From Streptomyces sp. NBC_01471 (GTDB lineage: Bacteria > Actinomycetota > Actinomycetes > Streptomycetales > Streptomycetaceae), in the NCBI RefSeq assembly GCF_041438865.1, contig NZ_CP109450.1, positions 310,001 through 374,000 of the forward strand: a DNA stretch of 64,000 nt, in the 5' to 3' direction. Position numbers and translations under genes: made by a program. The notes under the pieces were generated by a model, which did not search any database, had not been told where the DNA came from, and saw only the letters and a list, made by a program, of their open reading frames with translations. Shown here piece by piece: positions 16,164 to 25,050 of the stretch (position 1 is the first letter of the stretch; each line of letters opens with the position of its first letter).

Positions 16164-16544
16164 ATGTCCAGCACAGGATTCGGCACTGCGCCGGCGAAGC
16201 GCGAAGAGACCGGCCTGGTATTCCAGCGCTGTCGTTGGTGCCAGACGGCCTCCTTCAGGCGGCTGTTGTGCCCCGTCTGCGCATCGAGCGATCTTGAGTC
16301 CGAACGCAGTGACGGGTACGGCGTCGTCGTGCGGTCAGGCGTGGTGAACCGCTACACGGGCGCGGCGCGCAATGAATCCCTCGTACGGTTTCCCGAAGGC
16401 TTCGTGTTCCGCTGCCGAGTCGTGGGCGCCGCACCGCACCTGGTCCATGTCGGGGCCCAGGTCCGCCCGGTGTCCGATACGGGCCCCGACGCGGGCGAAG
16501 TGGTGTTCGAGCTGTGCGAGGAGGACCGGCCAGTCGGCTGGTAG
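16164..16544 (+). CDS. DUF35 OB-fold / rubredoxin-like zinc-ribbon protein
   Basis: A 126-residue protein with an N-terminal zinc ribbon of two CxxC knuckles (CRWC and CPVC, about residues 23-39) followed by a beta-rich OB-fold domain (GYGVVVRSGVVNRYTG to EVVFELCEE). DUF35 proteins are partners of thiolases, acyl-CoA dehydrogenases or ketosteroid enzymes, where they are thought to help CoA-ester binding. No thiolase gene lies beside it here. AAGGGG precedes the ATG by about 8 bases. The palindrome upstream ties it to the TetR/etf regulon. Confidence 0.8.
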   Translation: MSSTGFGTAPAKREETGLVFQRCRWCQTASFRRLLCPVCASSDLESERSDGYGVVVRSGVVNRYTGAARNESLVRFPEGFVFRCRVVGAAPHLVHVGAQVRPVSDTGPDAGEVVFELCEEDRPVGW

Positions 16545-16577
16545 TCAGCCGGCCTCGGTTTCCACCGCCCCCGGGCA

Positions 16578-16596
16578 GCCGCTGCACGGCAGCGGC
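16578..16596. terminator. hairpin between convergent DUF35 and ferredoxin-reductase genes
   Basis: GCCGCTGC (16578-16585), a 3-base loop, and GCAGCGGC (16589-16596) form a perfect 8-bp stem. It lies 34 bases past the DUF35 stop and 31 bases past the stop of the opposite gene, so it could serve both strands. No U-tract follows, as is usual in Streptomyces. Confidence 0.5.
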
Positions 16597-16627
16597 CCCG
16601 ACCCGGAGGCGCGGTGGCCCCTCAGGT

Positions 16628-18295
16628 TCAGCGGAATCGCCTCCCGGCACGACGGAGTTCCGAGAACGTCGCGAACTTGACGCGCGGACGGCCCGAGGCC
16701 AGCCCGTTCGCCCGCTCGGCCCGGTCGACCGCCAGCACCTCCCGGAGCCCGACGGCTTGCGGCTGCCTCCGTCTCACCAGGCGCGCGAAGTCCCTTCGCG
16801 TTCCGGTCGGCACGGGCAGCAGCCCGCCGGCTGCGTCATCCATCAGTGCCCCGACGGTCTCCGCGGCACAGGTGCGGTTGGCGCCGATCCCGCCCGACGG
16901 TCCGCGTTTGGCCCATCCCACCACGTACGTCGCCGGCCACGGGCTGTCGGATCCGACGTCAGTGACCCGCCCGGCGCGGTTGGGCACCGTGGCCGTCACG
17001 GCGTCGAACGGCAGGCCGACGACGGGGGCGCCCCGGGAGCCGATCGACCTGACCACGAGCGTCGCGGAGATCGTGCCCTCCTCCACGGAGCGTTCCGCGT
17101 GCGGAATTCCGTCGCGGACGCTGACCGTGTTGCGCACGACGCGGACCGACTCGACCCGTCCGTCGCCGGTCAACTCCGTTACCGAGCAGAAGAAGCGCAG
17201 GACGATCCGCCTCTCCCCGGACGGTGGCGCCGCCAAGTCCGTCGTTTCGATGGCGAGCCCGCTCAGGAGGGCCGCCTTGGAGGAGGAATCCGCGTCAGCG
17301 ATGGCATCGCGCACTCCGGGGTGGTCGTCGACGACCACCGTCACGCCTTGAAGATGCTGCAGAGCCAGGAACTCCGGCCGTGTGTAGGCCGCTTGCCCGG
17401 GCCCTCTGCGCCCGAGCAGTACGACCTCACGGACCTTGCTCGCACGCAGTGCCTCCAGGGCGTGGTCCGCGATGTCGGTCCTGGCCAGCTCCTCCGGGTC
17501 CGACACGAGGATGCGGGCCACATCCAGAGCCACATTGCCGTTGCCCACCACCACGACACGTTCCGCCGACAGATCGACGGCGGAGGCCGGGACCGTGGGG
17601 TCCGCGTTGTACCAGCCGACGAATTCCGATGCGGCGATGCTGCCGGCGGTGTCTTCGCCGGGAATGTCCAGGGTGCGGTCGGACATGGCGCCCACCGCGT
17701 AGATGACCGCGTGATGGTGGGCGGCTATCTCCGCGTGGGTCACGTCCCTGCCGACCTCGACATTGAGGTGCATACGCAACCGGGGGTGACGGTAGAGACC
17801 CGTGAAGGTGTCGGCGATTCTCTTCGTCGGCTGGTGGTCGGGCGCGACGCCGTGCCGGATCAGGCCGCCGGGGACCGGCAGCCGGTCGATCAGGGTGACC
17901 TCGGCTCCGACGGCACGCAGGAGCGACTGCGCCGTGTAGCCGGCAGCGGGGCCGGTGCCGACGACGGCGATCCGCAGCGCCCCGGCATCGTGCGGCACGG
18001 AGCGGGGGAAGTGCGGCTCCGCCCACGCGTTGTCGGCCGGACGGGCCTCGTAGTACTGCTGGTTGAGCTCGGTGTAGGCACGGTCGGGTCCGGTCAGCCG
18101 GTCCACGGGGAAGATCGCGTCCACCGGGCACGCGTCCGCGCAGGCGCCGCAGTCGATGCAGGTCTGCGGGTCGACGTACAGCATCTCGGTGGTTCCGAAG
18201 TCCGGCTCGTCCGGTGTCGGGTGAATGCAGTTGACCGGGCAGACCGACACGCAGGAGGCGTCGTTGCAGCAGGTCTGGGTGATTGCGTAGGCCAT
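16628..18295 (-). CDS. ferredoxin fused to ferredoxin-NADP reductase (FprB type)
   Basis: A 555-residue redox protein. Residues 1-60 form a bacterial ferredoxin (CVSVCPVNCIHP and CIDCGACADACPVDAIFP, cysteines for two iron-sulfur clusters). From about 105 an adrenodoxin-reductase-like flavoprotein follows, with FAD motif VVGTGPAAGYTAQ, NADP motif VVVGNGNVALDVARIL and the C-terminal GWAKRGPSGGIGANRTCA. The layout is that of mycobacterial FprB. It is downstream of the AurF-type oxygenase by 58 bases in the same operon, so it most likely supplies NADPH electrons to that diiron enzyme. Confidence 0.93.
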   Translation of the reverse strand: MAYAITQTCCNDASCVSVCPVNCIHPTPDEPDFGTTEMLYVDPQTCIDCGACADACPVDAIFPVDRLTGPDRAYTELNQQYYEARPADNAWAEPHFPRSVPHDAGALRIAVVGTGPAAGYTAQSLLRAVGAEVTLIDRLPVPGGLIRHGVAPDHQPTKRIADTFTGLYRHPRLRMHLNVEVGRDVTHAEIAAHHHAVIYAVGAMSDRTLDIPGEDTAGSIAASEFVGWYNADPTVPASAVDLSAERVVVVGNGNVALDVARILVSDPEELARTDIADHALEALRASKVREVVLLGRRGPGQAAYTRPEFLALQHLQGVTVVVDDHPGVRDAIADADSSSKAALLSGLAIETTDLAAPPSGERRIVLRFFCSVTELTGDGRVESVRVVRNTVSVRDGIPHAERSVEEGTISATLVVRSIGSRGAPVVGLPFDAVTATVPNRAGRVTDVGSDSPWPATYVVGWAKRGPSGGIGANRTCAAETVGALMDDAAGGLLPVPTGTRRDFARLVRRRQPQAVGLREVLAVDRAERANGLASGRPRVKFATFSELRRAGRRFR

Positions 18296-18353
18296 GGCCC
18301 GGGTCGCACTCCTTACGGTGGCGGAAGCAGTTCCGTGCGGTGACGGCAGCCGG

Positions 18354-19265
18354 TCAGAGCATGTGGACGCGCTTGTAGATGGACATGGCGGGGCGTGTCA
18401 GGAGACCGGCCTCGGACAGGAAACCCATGAGATGGGCCGAGCTGGAGCGCATCATCGACTTGCGGTGTTCGTTGTCGCTGACCTCGGCCACCGCGCGCCG
18501 GGTGTCCAGGCCCACCGCCGCGTACACGTCCTTGTTCACCATGCTCGTGATGATGACCGCCGCGACCGTCGCGACGACCACGCTGCTCGCCTGCCGGCGG
18601 GCCGGTCCCGAACCCCGCAGCCGCTCGCGCATCTGCTGGCGGGCGAACTTCATGTGGCGGGACTCCTCGACGACGTGTATCCGCGACGTGGTCCGCACGA
18701 TGGGCAGCACATCCTCGCCCCGCATCCAGTCCCGCTGCATCACGTCGAGGATCTCCTCGGCGACCAGGATCCCGCCATAGGCGACCTCGGCTGTGGCCAG
18801 TGTCTTGAAGCCGCGGGCGAGTTCGATGGCGCTGCGGGCGGGGAGATAGGCGGGAACCCCCATCTTCTCGCACGCTCGCGCGAACATGATGGAGTGCCGG
18901 CACTCGTCTGCTATCTCGGTCAGGGCGAACCGGAACTGCGGGTCCACAGGGTTCTTGACGTACTGGTCCCGGAGCACCATCTGCTGGAGGATCATCTCGA
19001 ACCAGATGCCGGTGCTCATGATCGAGCCGACCTCGTGCCGGGTGAGTGCGACCTTCTGCCCGGACGTCATCTCGTCCCACAGCGGCGTGCCGTAGAGCGT
19101 GCTCCACTCGGGGTTGAGCCCGTACAGGTCCTCGGGGAGCGGCGCGTCCCAGTCGACCTCCACCGCCGGGTCGTACGACAAGGTGGCGGCCGACTCCAGC
19201 AGACGCTTCGCCACGTCCTCGTCGGCCGCGGTGCGCTGCTGAGCCCGAGTTCCCGTGTCCGTCAT
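18354..19265 (-). CDS. AurF-type diiron oxygenase
   Basis: A 303-residue member of the p-aminobenzoate N-oxygenase (AurF) family. The ATG at 19265 has GGAGGT eight bases upstream; longer in-frame starts lack a site. Expected metal ligands are visible: Glu in GIWFEMILQQ, ExxH in IADECRHSIMF, Glu in ILVAEEIL, and His plus ExxH in RIHVVEESRHMKFARQQ. Known members oxidise arylamines to nitro compounds, but many relatives act on unknown substrates, some lipid-like. Coupled in an operon with a ferredoxin/reductase fusion and divergent from a TetR regulator, which suggests an inducible oxygenase with its own electron supply. Confidence 0.85.
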   Translation of the reverse strand: MTDTGTRAQQRTAADEDVAKRLLESAATLSYDPAVEVDWDAPLPEDLYGLNPEWSTLYGTPLWDEMTSGQKVALTRHEVGSIMSTGIWFEMILQQMVLRDQYVKNPVDPQFRFALTEIADECRHSIMFARACEKMGVPAYLPARSAIELARGFKTLATAEVAYGGILVAEEILDVMQRDWMRGEDVLPIVRTTSRIHVVEESRHMKFARQQMRERLRGSGPARRQASSVVVATVAAVIITSMVNKDVYAAVGLDTRRAVAEVSDNEHRKSMMRSSSAHLMGFLSEAGLLTRPAMSIYKRVHML

Positions 19266-19386
19266 GATCAGTACCTCCGGTGCATCCGCGCGGTCAGGGG
19301 GTGGGGGGAATGCCAGGGGCCGTGTCGGGTCCGCAGGCTTCCCCGCCATCGCGACCCCTCGGACACTCTCACCACTTACCGTCCAG

Positions 19387-19416
19387 TAGTTAGACACTTC
19401 ATCGACGAACCGTCAA
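19387..19416 (-). promoter_or_regulatory. promoter of the AurF-type oxygenase operon
   Basis: On the minus strand TTGACG (19416-19411), an 18-base spacer and TAACTA (19392-19387) fit a vegetative promoter. It leads into the oxygenase gene after a leader of about 115 bases and lies close to the start of the divergent TetR gene, where the repressor would be expected to bind. Confidence 0.5.
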
Positions 19417-19454
19417 TACTTTGGGCAGCCATGGATAGCTAAAGTGGTGGCACG

Positions 19455-20051
19455 ATGACACGTTTTCGAGAAAGTGTTCGGTCGCTGCTCCGCGAGCAGG
19501 TCCTGAACGCCGCCTACCAACTCGTTGCCGCGGACGGCTGGGGAAAGCTGCGCCTCGCCGCCGTCGCGCGAGTCGCCGGCGTGAGCCGGCAGACCCTGTA
19601 CAACGAGTTCGGGTCGAAGGAAGCCGTCGGCGAAGCGCTCATCCAGCGCGAGCTGGAGGGTTTCCTGCTCGGCATCCAGCAGGAACTGGACGCCCACCCC
19701 GGCGACCTGGAGGCCGCGGCGACAGCGGGGGTCGGCTTCACGCTCCGGCAGGCCGTCGACAACTCGCTGATCAAAGCGGTGCTCGTGGCCGCCCGCGGCG
19801 GCGAGGACGACCTCCTGGCCTACCTGACCACCCGGGCCGAGCCCGTATTCGACACAGCCATGGCCATGCTCGACGCCTACGCGACCGAGGCATGGCCCGA
19901 TGTCGACGCCGAGTCCCGCAGCCTGGCCGTCGAAACGATCGTGCGGCTCACCGTCAGCCATATCGTCCAGCCCGCGACATCCCCCCAGGAGTCCGCCCGG
20001 CGCATCGCGCGGATCACGACGAGGATCGCCTACCCCGGCGCGGGACGCTGA
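19455..20051 (+). CDS. TetR family transcriptional regulator (AlkX-like)
   Basis: A 198-residue repressor. The HTH is REQVLNAAYQLVAADGWGKLRLAAVARVAGVSRQTLYNEFGSKEAVGEAL, of the type seen beside alkane or other monooxygenase genes in actinomycetes. It is divergent from the diiron oxygenase/ferredoxin reductase operon with 189 bases between starts, so control of that operon is the natural inference. No clear palindrome could be assigned by eye. Confidence 0.85.
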   Translation: MTRFRESVRSLLREQVLNAAYQLVAADGWGKLRLAAVARVAGVSRQTLYNEFGSKEAVGEALIQRELEGFLLGIQQELDAHPGDLEAAATAGVGFTLRQAVDNSLIKAVLVAARGGEDDLLAYLTTRAEPVFDTAMAMLDAYATEAWPDVDAESRSLAVETIVRLTVSHIVQPATSPQESARRIARITTRIAYPGAGR

Positions 20052-20165
20052 GCCGCCCGCCCACGGACGCCGGCCACCGGAACCCAGGTCGCCGAGTGGC
20101 CGCCGCGGCCGGGCTCCGGCCGACGGGAGGGGCACCCGCCGACCGGAGTACCGGGAACGGGTCGG

Positions 20166-22151
20166 TCAGCGGATCACCTGGGCCGGGCACAGCCGACGCG
20201 GTTCCCGGTCGCCGCGGAGTTTCGCGTCCACGCAACCGCCCGGCAGGCCGTCCCTCGCCGTCTTCCCGAAGTTCGCGGTGACCGTCAGGACACCGTGACC
20301 GAAGACCGTGCGCTGGACGCCGCGGTCGCCGGTCAGCCACCGGAACGAGGTGAGCTGCTCGGTACCCGCCGCGCGGTGCAGCGGGGCGAAGTACTTCTGG
20401 AGGGCGGCCATTTCGCTGCCGTACTGGTCGATCGACGGTCCGTCCAGAACGTAGTTGAGCGGGCTGTTATAGAGCATTGCCAGCAGAGCACGGTCGGTCT
20501 TCTGCGCCGGGAGCTTGTCGAAGGAGAGCTCCCAGCGCTCCGCGTTGATCACCGAACCGTGCAGCGCCGTCTCGTACAGCGGCACCCGGTACCTGGGGTC
20601 GTACATCGCCTTCGCGATATCGGCCGGCAGCGCGACCGGCTTGAAGAAGAAGGCGGGGGCCGTCTGCGGGTAGTAGGCGCCCCAGGTCTTCTTGTCGTGC
20701 TCCAGCGTCCACATGCGGTCGTCGACCGGAGTGGCCGAACCGTGGTCGAACGCGAGCGCCTGATTGGCCCAGGGCTGCGCGGACTCCGATCCGAGAACCA
20801 GGCTCCCGCTGAGGCGCTTCATACGGGCGAGCCGGTTGGCACGGTCCTGGGCCTTCGTCATCGGATGGTCCGCGCTGTAGTCGCGGAAGAGCGTCCCGGT
20901 CGCATCGACGTCGAGGAAGTAGCTGTCGGCGCCGTTGGCGACCGCCCGCCGGGTGCGGTCGGCGAGGTAGTGGTGCTGCGGCTCGGCCTGTTCGAAGGCC
21001 TGCGAACTGAGGTAGCAGCCGCGGTCCCCGAAGCCGCCCTGCGGTGTGCCGTCCGCCTGCTGGACACAGAAGTCGGGGTACACACGGTCGGGCCAGACCC
21101 CCGCCGGGCTGTCGGCGCTCGCGGGGTCCTGCCCGTTGGCGAAGCTGTCGTAGGGACCGACGAGGTAGCCCGCCTGCTCGGCGGCGCTGACAGCGGCGGA
21201 GCTCATCGGGGAGGCATCCGCGTCGTACCCGAGCCACATACGGTCGATGCCGAGCTTGCGCAGCTTCGCCACTCCCGCAGCCGTGCGCGCCTCGCCCCAC
21301 CCGTAGGCGTGGAAGGCGCCCAGCAGTTTCGCGTTGGCGGGATTGGCCCTGATCTTCTGGCGCAGGCTGCCGAGTTCACCGCGCTCGGACAACGACTTGC
21401 GGTAGTCGACGGCGGGAGCGGTCGCACCGCCGTCGGTGAGCGCGAAGCTGATGTCGTACGCACGCGTGCCGTCCCCCTCGTCGAAGTCGTGGGTGGCTGT
21501 GGAGCGCAGCCTGCCGTGCTCCGACGCGAAGCCGAGCGAGGTGTTGATGTCGGTGGGGGTCAGATAACTGACCCCCCGCTTGCCCGAGCTGTAACCCCAC
21601 AGCGGAAGAGTCAGGCCCTCCCCCATGTCCACCTCGGTGTTCGCGAGGTGCGCCGCCGCCGAGTTCCACCACGAATCGCGGACCGGGATGTCCAGCCCGG
21701 AGCCACGCGGCAGTTGGAGGCTCTCCGAGGCCGGGTCGCCCCCGGTGACGGGCCAGGCGAGCGACCCGTCCCGCTGCGACCGGATCCTGACCTGCAGACG
21801 GCCCTGCTGGGCCACGGCGGTGACCGTGAGTTTCTTTGCGGGATATGTCCAGCGTGCCCCGCCCGCGATCCGCCGGAGCGGGCCGGGCTCGCCGAGATCG
21901 CTCGCGGCGGGCGCGGACAGTTCCATGGCGTGCCCGTCCGCGGTCCGTGCTGTCACACCCAGTGAAGCGGTGTCCACGGTGACAGTGCCGCCCCGCACCC
22001 GCAGCTGGATGTGCCGGTGCCCGCCGGATCGCGGTGTGGCATCGGCCGTGGACACTCCGACGAGCGCCCCCAGACTGCCCAGGGCGACACATGCGGCAAG
22101 TACGGGGCGCCCTTTACGGGCGTGCCGGGAGGATGAGTTGGTTTTTGCCAT
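20166..22151 (-). CDS. secreted glycoside-hydrolase-like protein
   Basis: A 661-residue exported protein. The N-terminus has basic residues (SSRHARKGRP) and a hydrophobic core (VLAACVALGSLGALVGV) with an ADA-type cleavage site. The mature part begins with beta-sandwich-like sequence, followed from about residue 270 by what looks like a TIM barrel: FHAYGWGEARTAAGVAKLRKLGIDRMWLGYD, VGPYDSF, YFLDVDATGTLFRDY, VLGSESAQPW. Asp and Glu in the last two stretches are candidate catalytic acids. The pattern recalls GH101/GH-like clans acting on amino sugars, but I cannot name the family. No clear Shine-Dalgarno is seen before the ATG. Confidence 0.6.
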   Translation of the reverse strand: MAKTNSSSRHARKGRPVLAACVALGSLGALVGVSTADATPRSGGHRHIQLRVRGGTVTVDTASLGVTARTADGHAMELSAPAASDLGEPGPLRRIAGGARWTYPAKKLTVTAVAQQGRLQVRIRSQRDGSLAWPVTGGDPASESLQLPRGSGLDIPVRDSWWNSAAAHLANTEVDMGEGLTLPLWGYSSGKRGVSYLTPTDINTSLGFASEHGRLRSTATHDFDEGDGTRAYDISFALTDGGATAPAVDYRKSLSERGELGSLRQKIRANPANAKLLGAFHAYGWGEARTAAGVAKLRKLGIDRMWLGYDADASPMSSAAVSAAEQAGYLVGPYDSFANGQDPASADSPAGVWPDRVYPDFCVQQADGTPQGGFGDRGCYLSSQAFEQAEPQHHYLADRTRRAVANGADSYFLDVDATGTLFRDYSADHPMTKAQDRANRLARMKRLSGSLVLGSESAQPWANQALAFDHGSATPVDDRMWTLEHDKKTWGAYYPQTAPAFFFKPVALPADIAKAMYDPRYRVPLYETALHGSVINAERWELSFDKLPAQKTDRALLAMLYNSPLNYVLDGPSIDQYGSEMAALQKYFAPLHRAAGTEQLTSFRWLTGDRGVQRTVFGHGVLTVTANFGKTARDGLPGGCVDAKLRGDREPRRLCPAQVIR

Positions 22152-22330
22152 GAGAGGTGGATACGGGGCAGCCGTAAGAACCTTCTAAGAATCGGGCCCG
22201 GGGGCCGGTCCTGCGAGCGCCTCCCACAGGCCCGACGCGACGCAGTCAGAGGCCGATGCCGCCGTCCGTGCGGGTCTCCGGCCGCCGGCCAGCCCATGCC
22301 CGGGCGGGCCCGCTGTGCTGTACTGGTCAG

Positions 22331-23239
22331 GTGGAGCGTAAGCACACACGGCCATTGGTCACGCGCCCCGGGCGGCCCGGCGAGACGGCTTCGGGAGCAC
22401 GTGCCGAGCGGGCTGACCAGGTACGCAACCGGGTACGGCTGATCATCGAGATCACCGCGCGGGCCGGGGCGTACCGCAAAGGGCTGGTCGCCGCGGCCGA
22501 GCGCCTCAGTCCGGAAGAGGCAACCATCCTCTCCGACCTGGAGGATCACGGACTGCAGGTGCCGCAGTTGCACGACGTGCTGTGCGGTGGCCACGTACTG
22601 GTGGACGATCCGGAGCTGTACGAGCAGTGGCGGTTCGACAAGGTCAGTCATCCACGCCTGTCCAGCCACCATCGGGACATCGACAAGAGCATCTATCCCG
22701 ACATCGGGATGCGCGGTCACGTGGTGCGGGAGAAGTTGCACGGGCGCACGGCACAGGGGACCTGGGTGCAGCTGGAGAAGACCCCGGCGGCCTTCGGCGG
22801 GAGCAAACTCCCCAGCCTGAGCGACCTCCGGCATCTCATGGACTATGTGGTGTACCGGTTCACCCGCAGCAATGTCGGCCCCTGGGGGCTCTCCCGGATG
22901 ACCGAGCGGCGCCCCCTGTACCTGTCGCCGGTCCTGGCCGTACCCACGTCCCTGACACCTCCGGTCGCACGGTTGCTGACCCGGACGCTCCACCGGATCG
23001 AGGCGGCTGACGATGTCACCGCCGTTTCCCGGGATCTGGCGGCCAGGTTCCCGCCCCCGGACCGGGCGGACCCGGGCACGGAGCTGGGCCAGTCGCTGTC
23101 CGGCAGAGCGGGGCGGGGGCTGTTCGGCAGCTCCGAGGTGTGGGTCACCGAGACGCCTTCACGCAGCGCTGCCGCAGTTCTCCGTACGAGCCATGAGGCG
23201 CCGGCGGTGGGCTGGTGGCAGGCGGAAAGGCCGACATGA
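22331..23239 (+). CDS. conserved-looking protein of unknown function, coupled to next gene
   Basis: A 302-residue protein from GTG at 22331; earlier in-frame starts give a low-complexity leader. I recognise no family. It has no signal peptide or membrane helix. Visible stretches are YRKGLVAAAERLSPEEATIL, a His/Asp-rich segment (SSHHRDIDKSIYPDIGMRGH) and an Arg-rich region MDYVVYRFTRSNVGPWGL. Its TGA overlaps the ATG of the next gene by 4 bp (ATGA), so the two products are probably made in step and may work together. Divergent from the secreted glycosidase gene. Confidence 0.55.
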   Translation: MERKHTRPLVTRPGRPGETASGARAERADQVRNRVRLIIEITARAGAYRKGLVAAAERLSPEEATILSDLEDHGLQVPQLHDVLCGGHVLVDDPELYEQWRFDKVSHPRLSSHHRDIDKSIYPDIGMRGHVVREKLHGRTAQGTWVQLEKTPAAFGGSKLPSLSDLRHLMDYVVYRFTRSNVGPWGLSRMTERRPLYLSPVLAVPTSLTPPVARLLTRTLHRIEAADDVTAVSRDLAARFPPPDRADPGTELGQSLSGRAGRGLFGSSEVWVTETPSRSAAAVLRTSHEAPAVGWWQAERPT

Positions 23240-23994
23240 GCAACGAGCGGCACGACGTTCCTGACGCGACGCCGTCGGACCCGGGCGCGGCGTCCGTCCC
23301 CGACGGGCTGGTATCGGCCGTGGTGAGTCTGGTGCACACCGGGCCGGTGCTGCTCGGCGCCTACACCATCGCCGAACTCACCGCCGTGGACGCGATCGTG
23401 GACTTCCTTGAGGCCCGCCCGTCGGACGAGGTACTCGCCGAGGCCGTCCGCTCGCTGGCGGCACGCCAACTGCTCCTGGCGGGCTCGACGGGTGAGCAGG
23501 TCCAGGTGCAGGGTGACCTGGGGATCGCCGTGGCGTTCCAGCAGAGAGCCCGCAAGGTGCTCGATGCCCGCACGACCGGCTCGGGTCCGGGTGAGCCGTG
23601 GCGGATCCTGGTACTCCCCCAGCCCGAGCAGATCTGCCTGATGGTCCGCATCGACGCCCTCGGCGTCCACCAGCTCGGCCTGTACAAGCTCGACGAAGCA
23701 CTCCGTACGCTCATCGAGTGGCTGCCGCGAGGCTCATCGGCGGACCACGATCCGGGACTGGACACCGAGGCCGTGCTCACCGGTTCGGAGCGTTCCGCGC
23801 TGATCACCGTGACCGACTACACCGCTCAGGGGTCTGCCGAGGTCGCCGGCACCAGCAGCGACCTGGTCCTCGCCCGCAGTGGCGGACGGCTGCACATGCT
23901 GACCCGGGACCCCCACGACCGGGAGAAGCTGGTGGCAGACCCTGCGGCGGGCAAGGACAGCGTCCACGACCGGCTTGCCGGGCTTCTGTCGTAG
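23236..23994 (+). CDS. protein of unknown function, second gene of coupled pair
   Basis: A 252-residue, acidic, probably cytoplasmic protein with no recognised domain. It has a mixed alpha/beta look: VVSLVHTGPVLLGAYTIAEL, ARQLLLAGSTGEQVQVQGDLG, WRILVLPQPEQICLMVRIDALGVHQLGLYKLDEAL and ERSALITVTDYTAQGS. The alternation recalls EspG-like or other two-fold alpha/beta accessory proteins, but that is only an impression. Start and stop of the upstream gene overlap by 4 bp. It ends five bases before the stop of the opposite DUF4389 gene. Confidence 0.55.
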   Translation: MSNERHDVPDATPSDPGAASVPDGLVSAVVSLVHTGPVLLGAYTIAELTAVDAIVDFLEARPSDEVLAEAVRSLAARQLLLAGSTGEQVQVQGDLGIAVAFQQRARKVLDARTTGSGPGEPWRILVLPQPEQICLMVRIDALGVHQLGLYKLDEALRTLIEWLPRGSSADHDPGLDTEAVLTGSERSALITVTDYTAQGSAEVAGTSSDLVLARSGGRLHMLTRDPHDREKLVADPAAGKDSVHDRLAGLLS

Positions 23995-23998
23995 CCAC

Positions 23999-24817
23999 TC
24001 AGAACGGTGCGTCGGTACGGCACCCCGGGGCCGCCCCGCACACCGCGGAGTCATGCGTCTTGTCAGGCGGTGCGGTGGTACCGCCGAAGATGTTGACGAT
24101 CAGCCCGATCACCAGGAAGAGCGTCACCAGCACCGTGCCCGCGGTGCTGAGCCGCAGCGGCCTGGTGGCCGACACCGGCGCGGCCGAGTCCGGCGTTCCC
24201 GGGAAGTCCCGGTCGCCGAACAGGCGCTTCGGGTAGGCCGACGTCAGCATGGCCACATACGCGTTGTAGCGCATGGTGTACCGGAGCATGGCGGCGGTCG
24301 CCTCGAACAGTGGCCGGGGCATACGGCCCAGAATGAGTACGACCAGCCAGCTCACGACGCACACGGCGTACCAGCCGGAGGCGAAGAGGCTCTGCACGAT
24401 GGCCGCGGGGATCAGCAGAATGATCCGGAAAAGTACGGCGAGCCGGTTGAGCCGTCCGGGGCGCACCTCGATCCGGACGGGATAGGCGGACACCGGCCGG
24501 AACACGAACGGCGGGTACACGTCGACAAGGAGCAGGGCGCTCGCGTGCACGCGGGTTTCGTAGGCGAGGAATCCGCTCAGATAGCGGGCGATGGGGTCGG
24601 GCAACCGGGCCGTGAACAGTGCGGCGAACCAGCCGATCACGGTGGCGAAGAACGCCACGATCCCCAGAATGACCAGCACGATGAACTGGGGGATCAGCAG
24701 AATCCAGCGCACCAGCACCGTGAGACGGCGCTGGGCCTGTGGTTCGGGAATGTCGAGTACCGGCAGCCACTCGTCGGCCTCGTCCGGCAGTTTGCTGGCC
24801 CACGTCGGCTGCGTCAT
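23999..24817 (-). CDS. DUF4389 membrane protein
   Basis: A 272-residue protein with four to five membrane helices: WILLIPQFIVLVILGIVAFF, VIGWFAALF, LFRIILLIPAAIVQSLF, CVVSWLVVLIL and TAGTVLVTLFLVIGLIVNIF. The paired segments RRLTVLVRWILLIPQ and NRLAVLFRIILLIPA, each followed by an RY-S-F or RY-M-Y-N block (RYLSGFLAYETRV; RYTMRYNAYVAML), are typical of DUF4389 proteins, which are common in actinobacteria and uncharacterised. The ATG at 24817 has GGAG about 12 bases upstream. Confidence 0.8.
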   Translation of the reverse strand: MTQPTWASKLPDEADEWLPVLDIPEPQAQRRLTVLVRWILLIPQFIVLVILGIVAFFATVIGWFAALFTARLPDPIARYLSGFLAYETRVHASALLLVDVYPPFVFRPVSAYPVRIEVRPGRLNRLAVLFRIILLIPAAIVQSLFASGWYAVCVVSWLVVLILGRMPRPLFEATAAMLRYTMRYNAYVAMLTSAYPKRLFGDRDFPGTPDSAAPVSATRPLRLSTAGTVLVTLFLVIGLIVNIFGGTTAPPDKTHDSAVCGAAPGCRTDAPF

Positions 24818-25050
24818 TTCCGGTTGCTCCAGTCCTCGCTCCGCCCCCGCCGTCTCCAGCCTCGCGACAGTGCACGGCTTTCGCATGTTCAAGCGCATGT
24901 TCAAGGCCGCGCCCTCCGTTCCCTGAGCAGGGTCCGGATCCGTTCGCGGGGCTGACAGCCGACCCCGCCTCTGTGGGGCCTGCGGCAGGGGCAGAGGGAG
25001 GACACCGCGCCCGCTGGGCAGGCAGCAGGGCGCGCGCCCTCATGCATGGC

